A stretch of DNA of 64,000 nucleotides from Patella vulgata (GCF_932274485.2 NC_065879.2:41286436-41350435), one strand, 5' to 3'. Shown: positions 12,301 through 20,971, counted from the stretch's first letter. Notes: a model not told the origin generated them from the sequence alone. Made by a program: numbers and translations.

Positions 12301-15300
12301 ACTATAAAACAGAAAGGATACATTTGTAATCATACCAGATGCATGATTTTCAGATTCTACATAGACAGCAATAATGTAATGTGTACTTACAACATGTATG
12401 GAAGTAAAACTTTAACAGTATTGCTGTAAATATGAAAATCCACTCTATATTTTTTTTTAAAAATTTTACTGAAGACTCTATAGAGATATTTGATATGCAT
12501 TATCGATATGGATTAAAGTTCATTTTGTAAAACATTGGCCTTGTAAAACAATTAAACATATTTTTGTAAAATAGTTAAACTGTTAGCAACGTATATTAAT
12601 ATTATTTTTTTACCTTGGTATCCAGAACACTGCCTCTCTAAAGCAAATTGAAAGAGCTGGGTATCCCCGAACATTGGCATCTGTGTGCATTGATTTCTTT
12701 TAAAACAATTAAACATCTCATAGGAAACACTGGAATAAAATAAAATGAAATGAAATGAAATCGGGGTTTAACGTACTGTTAATGAAGACTGGGTTAATGA
12801 AGACGGGCATACGCCATGCAGTGTGCTATGTGGGAAATTGTCCGGACATCGGCGTTACGGCCTACTCTTATATCGAATTCCATCTGCCAATGGATGTGTA
12901 CACGGTCTTTCTTCCATCTGAACGACTAGACAACTGTCCTTGTCAGACCCTCTGTTATGCACACCACTGATAAGTAGCACCACGCCGGAGAATCCCGATA
13001 AACTTTCTCGGCCAACACCGGGAGCAAACCCCCAACTTCCAGGTTAGCCACCGTGGCTCTCACACTTGAAAGAAAGAAAGCAATTATTATAAGTCCAGAT
13101 AAACTTGAAAGAACAATTGACAGATACAATGAAGAAATAAGAATTTGATATGTGCGTGTAAATTGAAAAAAAAAACATGAATGTCTACACAGTTAACACT
13201 CTTTTCAGTATCTTATTCAGATCGCGGAATAGATATATAAGAATGTGTTTACATAACTGTAAATGGTGTACATGTCAATTACCATGATGTTAATTTACAT
13301 AATTTGTACAATGACATTTAAAACAAAAACATATTGTGTATTTTGACAGTTTATGTAATAATACCTCATAACTATTGTAGAATTACATATGTAATTTGTC
13401 ATGGTAACATTACCAGCAGAAATGTGGTTGTCCCCTCTTAGCTAGGCTCGATCCTGGCGAACACAGAAAGTTTTGCGGACCTTTCAGCCGAGCATGTAAA
13501 ACAATATTCGATAATGTTAAGAAATTGTTGTTGTTAGTTAGTTGTATTTTACGTCCGTATTTTACGGGGTTTAATGTCCTACTGTTCTACTCCCTACAAT
13601 GGAAAGAATAGGTGGCATGACACCGTCAAAGCAAAATGTTCCACACAACCCAATGTATGACATATGCCTGTCTTTATTAGCCAGTTCGGTGCATTCAGAT
13701 TTTGAATAACCTATTTTTCTAAAATGCACTAAACTGACTGACAGAACAGTAAATATTTTGCACAAAATTAGATATATGTGGCCAAAGGGGGGAATAACCG
13801 ATGTGATCACTATTTGACAGCAAATTTACAATTTTCTGTAAAAAATAATATTTCAAACGACATTTCTGTTAATATACAGCTCACATAATGTAAACTGACA
13901 TGTTGTATTTCTACATTACGTTTGATGTAATCTTACATAAGCCTTGTATTCATATGCATGTACATCGGCACTGTATGTTTTACTATAGGCCTACTGATAA
14001 CTGTAAATATACATAAAATTTTAACAGTGTACAGGTTTTTCGTTAGCCCTTTAACACCACCAAAAGTAAGAACGTTGAAAACTGAGACAATTTTGTGCAC
14101 CCTAGGGTATTTGATTTCATCACATTAGCGATCTATGCTAATCTATGCTTGACAATAATAGGGGAAAAGTAAGATGACAATCTGAGTTGGTTAGCGATAA
14201 CCTGACAGTGTATGTTCATGTTGTCTGGTGTAATAATACGCCATTTCTTGCCAAAGACATTTTGTGACCAACCAATCATTACCAATACCCTTTTGGTTCC
14301 TAGGACCGGCACGCACTATGTTGGGCCCTGGATCAAGTTATTTATTATCAAAAAAAAACAACAAAACAATAAATGACGCCATAAAAAATGTAATATTCCA
14401 GAACGGAAGGGACCAATTTTATACATATTTGGAGTATGTAGGCACATCGCAGATTGCGCAAACAAAATACACGCCAGTCACGGGAACCATAACCCATGCT
14501 CAAACAACGTCACTCGGCCCTACCCAACCCTACACACAAGCCAGCACATGATCTAGCTTTAACGGTTAATCAAGAGAAATGTACCCATCCCCATCAGACA
14601 CACCTGGGCTCAACCGAGGTTATTACTTAAAATATGAGAAAGTAGTCAGATTATAAACATTACTGTATATCCCATAACACAGCCAGTTTTATATTATATA
14701 TTAACAAAATAATATGTCATGAATAAGACTTACCCGCAACATCTATATGTACCCTCATAATCGTCCTGAGAGGTATTTTGACAGCCAGAAGCCATAAACG
14801 GTGTGACACACCCCAGACAATATCCTCCTAAATAGAAAAGGAAATACAATTAATTAAAGGAAATACGTGCCAGAGTAAAAGTCAGTCAATGTAAGTGCAG
14901 GGGGGGGGGGGGGGCGCACTACATGCAAAACAAAACCGACAAGACTAACTTACTGGTAAGACAAACTATAGACATTGCAAGAAATAAACAACAAATATCA
15001 AATCAAGTGAATGGATCCGAGGGTCAGCCGTATAAATTAAGAGCAATAATGTATCAAAAAATACTTGATAGACTTTGTATAAAAATTTTAAATTAATGAG
15101 CATATATTGATATGTAACTTACTGTGAATGTAAACATTGAAATGATGAATTGGACTTTGTACTATGAGTTTTTTTCTTTTGCAATATAACCTCCTCCCCT
15201 CCCCCAGAAATAATATCATACCTGCTCCACACATTTGGTCAAACATTGGTCTCAGAGAATCTATGGGTGATGTAGCGTTCGCGGGCATTAAGTTTGGGCA

Positions 15301-18300
15301 TTCTTGTTGTAACTGATTATGACATGTAGTCAAGTTAGTCATTGTACTGAAAATATTAGTAATACTTTATGTTTGAAAGTCGCGATAAATGAACATATTG
15401 GATAACTTTTTAACTGTCATCAAATTTTAATGGAGATGGCGGTATGTATCACACTTGTAAGGCGTATGAGTGATGCTTGTGCTAATCAAGATACATTATG
15501 GGAGCTTAGATAAAGAGCTGGCAGTTCTCATTTTAATAGTTAAAAACTAGATAATGTAAAGGAAATTAAAACTTTCAGTCAAATTAATCCACTCTGAACC
15601 GAGATTTTAGCGATTGAATTTTGGGTCTAGCCTCGATCATCATTACTTATGCCTGTACGATAAAAAAAAAAACATAGTCTCGATTATCCAGTTTTTAATT
15701 GAATTATCAATGAGCGTTAAGCAGCCGATAGGGTTCTAATACAGAAAATATCGCAGGCTAGCAATGACATCGATTATGGTCTGGATCAGTTAATTCATGT
15801 CTAATTAATAATTTAGATAACATTTAAGGCCTAAAGAAAGACGTGCAATTGGCAGATTTAGCTCTTGCATAATGTATGTTTGACCAATCTTTATTCGGAC
15901 AAAAATTAGTTTAGATCTCGAAAAGACGGCCAAATTATGCTACATGGAACGTATCCTTAACAAAGGATAGATGTTTCTCTAAAATACTATCTAATTACCA
16001 CTTATCACATCTGTCAGCTCCCCGGGTCTCCCAAACAAAAACACAAAAATAAACTTACGAGCAAACCACGGGCGTCAAGTTTTGTATAGCTGACGTATCA
16101 GAAAAATTGATGGATAATATCTTCTGTGAAATGCTACTACATTCAAAAGATTTCTGCAGACAACCACCTTGCATGCCTGAAACATTTAAATATCAGTAAA
16201 GTTTAAACTATGTGCTTTATAACACCACACGGTCCAGGCTTCTGAAACAGGTGTTTAATAAAGCATCATAATGTTTTCGAATTGACCGCAACATTCTTTT
16301 TGATTGCTGCACTAACACATGCTACCTGAGGTCTACCCGCATATCATCCTGAGAACTTTCATATCTGATTATTAATTACTCTGCCGCTTAGGTTATATCA
16401 CTAACTTTATTTAGTTAAACTTAAAACCTAGATTCTGTCCAAACAAATTAAAACAATGTTTTGCTCAAACTTTATTGACATTATTTACAGCAAAGGTAAG
16501 TTGTAGTCATCGGTAGGGAAGTTTAGACCAAATACTCAACCGATGTAACTTGAGCTATACATTTCAAAGTAGTGCCTATTACAAAAACTACACACTCAGG
16601 TCTTTCCTTTATCCGACTTTAATCTTACCTTAATGAAATGGGATTAACGTCCTAATGTTCTGCATCTACTGGGCTAATAAAGAAGGAGATTGTGCCCGGT
16701 AAGTGGCAATGCGGCTTACTCTTATTTCGAATTCAAACTGCCAAGATTTCTATTACGTGCACGCCAATGTGTACACGATAACTCGTTTGGTCATCCCATC
16801 CCAACAACTATACGCTGTCCCTTTGTCAGGCCGCCTCCCTGCACCACAGTTTAATCTTACTACTGTGTATTTGCCATAAAAATCCCATGAGTTCATACCT
16901 GTATCGGTTCCACAAATTTGTGCAATCAATGGTTCAACAGTATCTAAGACAGATGTGACATTCGCAAAATCCTGGTTGGGACACATAATTGTCAGTTCAC
17001 TGTAACACCTTGTGATCTTACTAAATGTACTGAAAGACATAATATAGTAATCATTGATATTCCAACTTGATTATCTCCGTTTTATTTAAACTGTCGCTGA
17101 ACTCTATAATATATGGAACTATTGCTATTCATATATTGGTCTCGATGAGTTCGAAACAAGAGAGAGAGAAATGGGGTTTAACGTCCACTCGACACAAACT
17201 AGGTCATTTCGGGACTAACATATGGTTTAATTTTATTTCAATAATTCGCTTGCGCGTAGGGGTCTTTAGCAGTGGGAGGAAACCGGAGGACCCGGAGAAA
17301 ACCCACGAGGTTGGACAGGCGACCCTACTCCTTGTCACGTACAACCGGGGATTCGAAACCACGCCAGTCGACTCAATGACAGACTTTATGATACAGGGCG
17401 CGCACGTTAACCATTCAGCCATCCAACACCCCCCCCCCCCCCTGAGCTCGAAACAAACATGCAGAAAATCATACATTTGTATGACAATTATTCTGAAAAT
17501 TTTATTTGTTAGCCAAATAAGGTCTGTCTGTTTCAAAGATAATCAGGATGATATTATTCCTGTGTTGATAAACTTCAAACTGTTAACATATTACATTTAA
17601 GATTAATGGTGAAGTTTGTATTAGGTGTCTTTATTGCAATCTGTTCACATGACCATCTGTTCTATGTCTACTTTTTTTGTTTTGAACTCAGTTTTCATTT
17701 TAGTATTAAGCGGTCTTGAAACAAATCATACACCATTACAATTTTGAAAGAAGGAATATGATACTCATTCATATTCTAATTCCCTGTTGATATGCTGATA
17801 TTATGTCGAACAAATAGAAACTTACGGACACATCGTTGAGGATACACTTTGTAGAGCTGTTGGATCTGTAAAATCTATGGAAATTACAATATCTGCAATC
17901 TCGATTGAATAATTTTCACACTCGAAAACTTTCTGAAAACAGCTATTTGCTGCAAGTCAAAAGAAAAATAAAGGATCCATAATAAACTTATTTTCAATTA
18001 AACAGATAGAAAGATTTATATCGTCAAAGCGCATAATATAATCCAACACGTAAGCCTGTTCCCCAACCCCATTTAGATATCCAGAATCAAATTATTGTTT
18101 AAACAAAAATATCGAAAAAGCGACAGGAGACAGGTTCACCAGGCGCGGATTTAGGTTCACACACTTAATAACAAAATCAGTAACAATCATAATATTACAT
18201 GAACTTGAATAAAACTGCTTTCCAGTGAGGTAAAGATCGGCGAACAACTATATAATATAGGCAATACGATCTATGTTCTAGTTTTATAGCCAGTATTTTG

Positions 18301-20574
18301 TTGACACTCATTGTTGAGTGGGATTGTGGATGGCGCCCTAGATTTTGTTCAATATATATATATAGAATAAGTATTACAATAAAAGATTGTTTTAATAATT
18401 TGTTCATACGAAGACACTCGTATTGTAATATATACGACCGGCTTGCACTTTTAATTTTAGAGTAGATTGATTTTACATCTCGTGAAAGCTCGTTCAATCA
18501 CACCCCAGCTCCCACAACCATGTCTTATGTACGATATGTAATAAATAACTGATAATTATAAAGCATTTACATAATAATGCATATGCAATGAAATAATAGT
18601 AACGAAGTTGCAGTAATTTGACGTCATTTCCATCTTTTTTTAATGACATCAAACTTTCTACTTACAATTTCCACCTCCGCCACCACCGCATGTTTGAACC
18701 ACTAGCGAAGAATACGTTTCAATGGTACTGTTCATGTCAATAACTGAACATTCCATCTGAACCTTTCTGTAACAATCTACTGCAATCGGCATTTCACTGA
18801 AACCGATTCATTTTGTGAGTTACAGGGAATGTACGTGTAATATATAAATTGACTTCCTGTTAATCTGTCCAAACAATTCTTTGGGTCACCGTAATCGCCA
18901 TGAATATTTCGAACAGTATTCGTGATAGACGCCATGATACGCTTAAAAGTAAACATCCTAACTATTGGTAATATTTTGAAGCTCTGGCTGGGAAATATTT
19001 TTGAAATCTAATTTAACAAAATAAAATTGAGGGAGTTTATCTGTTTAAAACATATGGTCACCAATACAAATAAACTTCTTTTGATGACATTTATTTGGAA
19101 ATGTTTCACCCGATGCGTTTCACCCGATTAAAAGAAGTCTGAAATCATGAAATGTATTTTAGTTATATTATTTTTTTGATCAAATATTGTATTATACACA
19201 CCTTGATTACTGAAACTAAACTACGAAACTTACGCGCAAAATGCTGCAATAGACGCAGCGCCAGGGCTTCCTTGGTTTGGTGTTTGTAACTTGGTGTAAG
19301 CTTCAAGAGTCTGGTTGTCGCAAACCTGCTGTTTAAGTGCACAGGCAACTGGAACGATATCACAATAAAACATTTCCAAAAAGCAGTCTAGATACATACA
19401 TCATATTCCATCGGCAAGTTCCACAGCCGCCAAAAATGATTTTATTCAATCAATTAAAGGTTGGGAAGACTAGTAATACTACTTATGAGTCGTATGTTGC
19501 CAATATGAAAACAATTACTTACACATTTCACAACTAATTACTGTGTTGCTTATTGTCGTTTTAATCTGGGTAAATCCTGGGGGTTCAACACTTCCTGCAG
19601 GACAGTTAGCTGCGTCATTATCTAAACAGGTCATGACCGTTGTCGCTGATCTGTAAAAATATTTAATATGTGACCATTACGTCATCGGATATAACACTGC
19701 AAAACAAATTACTAATGCCTTTCCCGAAACGTCGGATAATGGATAGTAAAGAATGCATTAAAGCCTTTTTAGGTCTAAAGCAGAAAGCATGAATGAAATG
19801 TGCTTAAACGTCCATCTATTCTGTACCGAACTGGCTAATGAAGAGGACATCAGCCATGAATGGAATGAAATGGAGTTTAACGTCCTACTGTTCTGCGCCG
19901 AACTGGGCTAACGAAGACGGACATACACCATACAGTATGCTATCAGGGAAATTTTGCCCGGACGGCGGCATACGCCATACAGTGTGCTATGAGGGAAATT
20001 TTGCCCGGACAGCCGCACTACGGCCTACTCTTATATCGAATTCCAACTATCAAGGGATCTTTTACGTGCACGCCAATGTGTACACGGGACCTCTTTTTTG
20101 TCCCATCCGAACGACTAGAGAGCTGTCCTTGTCAGGCCCTCCGTCCTGCATCACTGACAGGGGGGGGGGGGGCGGGGGCATGCCGGGATCGACATCAGCC
20201 ATACATTGTTGTATGAAGGAACAATTCATATGAACCAGAGTGGCGGTCGTTTCTAGCAGGGTGACAAAATCACAGTTAAACAGGATGGAATCTATTGCAG
20301 AGTGAAACAGTAAAATAGAAGAGAATGTAAACAGCAAATATTAAATGTGTATGTTTGAGAACAAATGCAAGCTTTCATCCAGTATAAAAAGCATGAATAA
20401 GAACTGAACTGAATCGCCACACTGATTAAAAACGCACCCACAGAGCTGCTGTTGCGCCAATGATGGATCACTGCTAATTGCTGCGCCAGCATCAGTAAAA
20501 TATCGTTGTTGGCAATTGTTGTAATTAGTATAACATCCATCACATGACAAAACCAGTAGTATCACTGAAATAAA
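3304..20574 (-). CDS. Copy 1: nine-domain Cys-rich, probably GPI-anchored surface protein (21 visible exons)
   Basis: Coding exons, 5' to 3', are 20438-20564, 19523-19650, 19234-19348, 18666-18796, 17826-17949, 16899-17029, 16059-16176, 15222-15346, 14734-14827, 12614-12729, 12197-12266, 11632-11741, 10815-10950, 6383-6501, 5721-5796, 5298-5419, 4883-4994, 4476-4591, 4186-4251, 3706-3771 and 3304-3359. All borders are GT/AG and every junction keeps frame, giving about 752 residues to a TAA. Modules alternate phase 1-to-2 and 2-to-1; each has C-x(4-7)-C near its start and a Cys near its end. Most carry N-glycosylation sequons. The hydrophobic leader end, Thr-rich stalk and terminal hydrophobic tail point to the cell surface with a GPI anchor (inference). 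The ATG exon was not found. Sixteen exons are matched in length by the paralog at 44880-62266. The family is unrecognised. Confidence 0.85.
3706..3771 (-). CDS. Copy 1 exon 20: Thr-rich stalk repeat b
   Basis: This is a 66-nt symmetric phase 1-1 exon coding EGGFEETTTVVITEGNNTAI. It has one sequon (NNT) and no cysteine. It is a near duplicate of exon 19 and the direct counterpart of the single stalk exon of copy 2 at 45304-45369. Confidence 0.82.
3783..3950 (+). repeat. ~170-bp repeat inserted in a copy 1 intron
   Basis: Almost identical to 1497-1665. In copy 2 the same intron runs from exon 45304-45369 straight into the shared intron sequence, so copy 2 is an empty site and the insertion postdates the gene duplication. 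Confidence 0.6.
4186..4251 (-). CDS. Copy 1 exon 19: Thr-rich stalk repeat a
   Basis: A 66-nt phase 1-1 exon coding AGGFEETTTVVTPGGNNTAV, with a GTATAC donor. It and about 250 bp of flanking intron are tandemly duplicated with exon 20. Copy 2 has only one such exon, so copy 1 gained a stalk repeat or copy 2 lost one. Being symmetric, either change keeps frame. Confidence 0.8.
4476..4591 (-). CDS. Copy 1 exon 18: module A of domain 9
   Basis: 116 nt, phase 2 to 1. It contains CMTGYSQTC (C-x7-C), a sequon NQT and a final VHCPG. It is the last Cys module before the stalk. Copy 2 (45616-45731) differs by one residue near the first Cys. Confidence 0.87.
4883..4994 (-). CDS. Copy 1 exon 17: module B of domain 9
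   Basis: 112 nt, phase 1 to 2. It contains CQQTPIC (C-x5-C) and an FWCN end. Counterpart in copy 2: 46338-46449. Confidence 0.87.
5298..5419 (-). CDS. Copy 1 exon 16: module A of domain 8
   Basis: 122 nt, phase 2 to 1. It contains CVTTALDTC (C-x7-C) and a QSCTG end. This is the most conserved exon of the pair, almost unchanged at 46724-46845. Confidence 0.87.
5721..5796 (-). CDS. Copy 1 exon 15: short module B of domain 8
   Basis: 76 nt, phase 1 to 2. It contains CPGVAGC (C-x5-C) and a QSCS end, with the spacer to the last Cys much shorter than in other modules. Counterpart: 47161-47236. Confidence 0.85.
6383..6501 (-). CDS. Copy 1 exon 14: module A of domain 7
   Basis: 119 nt, phase 2 to 1. 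It contains CVSAATTPC (C-x7-C) and a TICNGG end. Counterpart: 48119-48237. Confidence 0.86.
6598..7430. repeat. Copy 1-specific intron insert with a direct ~140-bp repeat
   Basis: Blocks 6598-6735 and 7189-7320 are imperfect direct copies sharing AAATATATGTTTATA, TGATTTTGATGAAA and the CTAGAGG/CTAGGGG motif. The copy 2 intron lacks this material and resumes similarity near 7458. Open frames here are not conserved. Confidence 0.5.
7549..7773. repeat. Three tandem 76-bp repeats at the edge of an insertion
   Basis: TTCAATAGATTGATATTTAA starts at 7551, 7627 and 7703, a strict 76-bp period. The first part of the unit equals host intron sequence also present once in copy 2 near 49218. The triplication therefore grew from the insertion target beside the Penelope-like fragment. 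Confidence 0.85.
7774..9282 (-). mobile_element. Penelope-like element, broken reverse-transcriptase fragment
   Basis: On the minus strand the conceptual products contain hallmarks of Penelope-like reverse transcriptases: FDISTLYTKIPH, GIPMGTNCAPLLADLFLYSY, FTYRYIDDVLS (the YxDD catalytic box) and SPAYGVFVSQLNRYAR. The reading frame is broken in a few places. No GIY-YIG domain is seen here. The downstream part holds GGCGACGTTTCGAAGAG, of a kind common near the ends of such elements. The copy 2 intron lacks it, so it inserted after the gene duplication. It is an old, inactive remnant. Confidence 0.85.
9332..10410 (-). pseudogene. Tc1-like transposase, frameshifted
   Basis: The minus strand carries, in several frames, a helix-turn-helix start (MAQRNQVLGKLDAGHTAQAF), FTDESRY with the first catalytic Asp, QHDNARAHTA with the second, and SPDLNPNEHLWD with the Glu exactly 34 residues on (DD34E). 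The C-terminus is complete (GGHTRY then stop). At least three frameshifts separate these parts, so no transposase can be made. It abuts the Penelope-like fragment, and both are absent from the matching intron of copy 2. No terminal inverted repeats were identified. Confidence 0.87.
10815..10950 (-). CDS. Copy 1 exon 13: module B of domain 7, last Cys replaced by Ser
   Basis: 136 nt, phase 1 to 2. It contains CQTFGTC (C-x5-C). The module ends NPEHWSN, where copy 2 (49260-49395) ends NPEHWCN; TGC has become AGC. This is the only module in either copy whose terminal Cys is missing. Confidence 0.86.
11233..11602 (-). mobile_element. SINE family A, near full length
   Basis: Read on the minus strand it starts with a tRNA-like head (GGCTAAGTGGGTAAGACGC, then GTTCGATCCC as box B) and ends in GACGTTAAACCCC plus ATTTC repeats. 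It lies in the intron between copy 1 exons 12 and 13. Confidence 0.85.
11632..11741 (-). CDS. Copy 1 exon 12: module A of domain 6
   Basis: 110 nt, phase 2 to 1. It contains CVNTAC (C-x4-C, the shortest spacing) and a QICTG end. Counterpart: 52929-53038. Confidence 0.85.
12197..12266 (-). CDS. Copy 1 exon 11: short module B of domain 6
   Basis: 70 nt, phase 1 to 2. It codes EYCPGLNAC and ends YTVCP. The neighbouring exons demand a phase 1-to-2 exon here, and the same length and residues occur at 53502-53571, so I accept it despite its size. Confidence 0.83.
12614..12729 (-). CDS. Copy 1 exon 10: module A of domain 5, acceptor inside a SINE target duplication
   Basis: 116 nt, phase 2 to 1. 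It contains CFKRNQC (C-x5-C) and a QCSGYQG end. Its 3' splice site (TTTTATTTTATTCCAG) directly abuts the ATTTC tail of the SINE at 12736-13071. In copy 2 the exon 53842-53957 is preceded by CTTTCTTTCAAG instead. Confidence 0.86.
12727..13080 (-). mobile_element. SINE family A with 9-bp target-site duplication at a splice acceptor
   Basis: The SINE body is 12736-13071. The duplications are ACACTGGAA (12727-12735) and ACACTTGAA (13072-13080), one mismatch. Copy 2 has the uninterrupted site at 53954-53962. The ancestral acceptor therefore now exists twice, 345 bp apart, and the SINE tail supplies the pyrimidine tract of the near one. Confidence 0.8.
13140..14045. mobile_element. Probable DNA-transposon remnant specific to copy 1 intron
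   Basis: Copy 2 lacks about 900 bp present here. Short inverted ends may be CTACACAGTTAACACT near 13183 and, reversed, CTGTACACTGTTAAAATT near 14030. Inside are many TGTAAAT/TACAT motifs and a SINE-like scrap (TTTTACGTCC) near 13550. No transposase is visible. Confidence 0.4.
14734..14827 (-). CDS. Copy 1 exon 9: module B of domain 5 with extra cysteines
   Basis: 94 nt, phase 1 to 2. It contains five Cys instead of three (CLGC, then ASGC, then RCCG) and a sequon NTS. Counterpart 55758-55851 keeps all five, so the surplus is not a recent accident. Confidence 0.86.
15222..15346 (-). CDS. Copy 1 exon 8: module A of domain 4
   Basis: 125 nt, phase 2 to 1. It contains CHNQLQQEC (C-x7-C), sequons NLT and NAT, and a QMCGAG end. 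Counterpart: 56837-56961. Confidence 0.87.
15487..15893 (+). mobile_element. MITE M1, ~400 bp, with inverted ends
   Basis: It begins AAGATACATTATGGGAGCTT and ends AGCTCTTGCATAATGTATG, which are imperfect inverted copies. Other members of this family at 22894, 26243, 52862 (reverse), 56371 and 60867 (reverse) begin TTAAAGATACATTATG. The copy 2 intron lacks it at this site. Confidence 0.7.
16059..16176 (-). CDS. Copy 1 exon 7: module B of domain 4
   Basis: 118 nt, phase 1 to 2. It contains CLQKSFEC (C-x6-C), a sequon NFS and a VVCS end. Counterpart: 57438-57555. Confidence 0.87.
16618..16860 (-). mobile_element. SINE family A, ancestral insertion shared by both gene copies
   Basis: The body is 16629-16849 and is flanked by TTTAATCTTAC on both sides (16618-16628 and 16850-16860). 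Copy 2 holds a SINE with the same flanking duplication at 58807-59006. It was therefore present before the gene duplicated. Confidence 0.8.
16899..17029 (-). CDS. Copy 1 exon 6: module A of domain 3
   Basis: 131 nt, phase 2 to 1. It contains CYSELTIMC (C-x7-C), a sequon NVT and a QICGTDTG end. Counterpart: 59067-59197. Confidence 0.87.
17158..17442 (-). mobile_element. SINE family B, near full length
   Basis: On the minus strand it has a tRNA-like head with GAATCCCC as box B, a central block CTCCGGTTTCCTCCCACTG, and a tail GTGGACGTTAAACCCC followed by CT repeats. Flanking GAGTTCGAAACAA and GAGCTCGAAACAA are likely target duplications. The central block resembles the core I remember for MetaSINEs; that assignment is unverified. 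Confidence 0.82.
17826..17949 (-). CDS. Copy 1 exon 5: module B of domain 3
   Basis: 124 nt, phase 1 to 2. It contains CFQKVFEC (C-x6-C), a sequon NYS and a STMCP end. It is the first exon with a counterpart in copy 2 (62143-62266). Confidence 0.87.
18666..18796 (-). CDS. Copy 1 exon 4: module A of domain 2
   Basis: 131 nt, phase 2 to 1. It contains CYRKVQMEC (C-x7-C), a sequon NST and an end QTCGGGGGGN with six glycines in a row. No counterpart is seen in copy 2 within the window. Confidence 0.84.
19234..19348 (-). CDS. Copy 1 exon 3: module B of domain 2
   Basis: 115 nt, phase 1 to 2. It contains CALKQQVC (C-x6-C), a sequon NQT and an AAFCA end. The donor is GTAAG. Confidence 0.84.
19523..19650 (-). 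CDS. Copy 1 exon 2: module A of domain 1
   Basis: 128 nt, phase 2 to 1. It contains MTCLDNDAANC (C-x7-C) and an ISCEM end, with a PAGSVEPPG loop between. The donor is GTAAGT. Confidence 0.84.
19791..20230 (-). mobile_element. SINE family A nested in an older SINE A
   Basis: The inner copy (19858-20190) is flanked by GACATCAGCCAT at 19846-19857 and 20191-20202. That 12-mer belongs to the outer, more diverged SINE, whose tail lies at 19791-19845. The inner copy has an internal duplication of roughly 57 bp (CATACGCCATACAGT-type block twice) and a G-run. Confidence 0.75.
20438..20564 (-). CDS. Copy 1 exon 1 (first found): end of leader plus module B of domain 1
   Basis: 127 nt, phase 1 to 2, with acceptor TTTATTTCAG. 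It codes ILLVLSCDG, the likely end of a signal peptide, then CYTNYNNC (C-x6-C) and a QQLCG end. The start codon must lie in an upstream exon ending in phase 1. A short ATG frame at 20868-20900 ends at a GTATGT donor but in phase 0, so it does not fit as it stands. Confidence 0.8.
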
Positions 20575-20971
20575 CGTACATCTTATAATTAATAGCAAAA
20601 TCTTGTTGACACTTAAACCTCGTAAACTTAAAAAAAAATATACCTAATTATATTAATAATCATTTCATTTAGAACCCTGCTCCCATGTTCAAATGCACAA
20701 AGGGGTACATGTATATATATTTTTTTTGGGAGGGGGGGGGGATCGGAAGTAAAGTAATAAATAAAACACCAAATTTGGAATCTACACGCTAATTTTCGTC
20801 AATCCTTGAGTTTGAGGAAATTTTGTTTTTTAGTAAACAGATATGTACACTTTGGCGTAATACATACCTCGATTAGAATCTTCGGGGAAAACAACAGCAT
20901 AATAATAATAACGTGCTTTGGTGCCTGGCTTGGACCAAGGACACCGATTGTTATTTTCCACCTTCGTTAGT
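20575..20971. other. Upstream region of copy 1; first exon and promoter not resolved
   Basis: This stretch should contain or lead to the 5' end of copy 1. I see a T-rich run and a G-run near 20730 but no confident TATA box, ATG exon or conserved block, and copy 2 offers no match because its 5' part is absent. Confidence 0.4.

Noticed and set aside
20341-20598. Continuous frame through the 20438-20564 exon read as a small secreted protein
   Set aside because: It has no ATG in frame, and both borders are good splice sites that keep frame with exon 19523-19650.
20868-20900. ATG frame MLLFSPKILIE ending at a GTATGT donor, as copy 1 first exon
   Set aside because: It ends in phase 0 while the next exon needs phase 1, so joining gives an immediate stop; it is left as unresolved.
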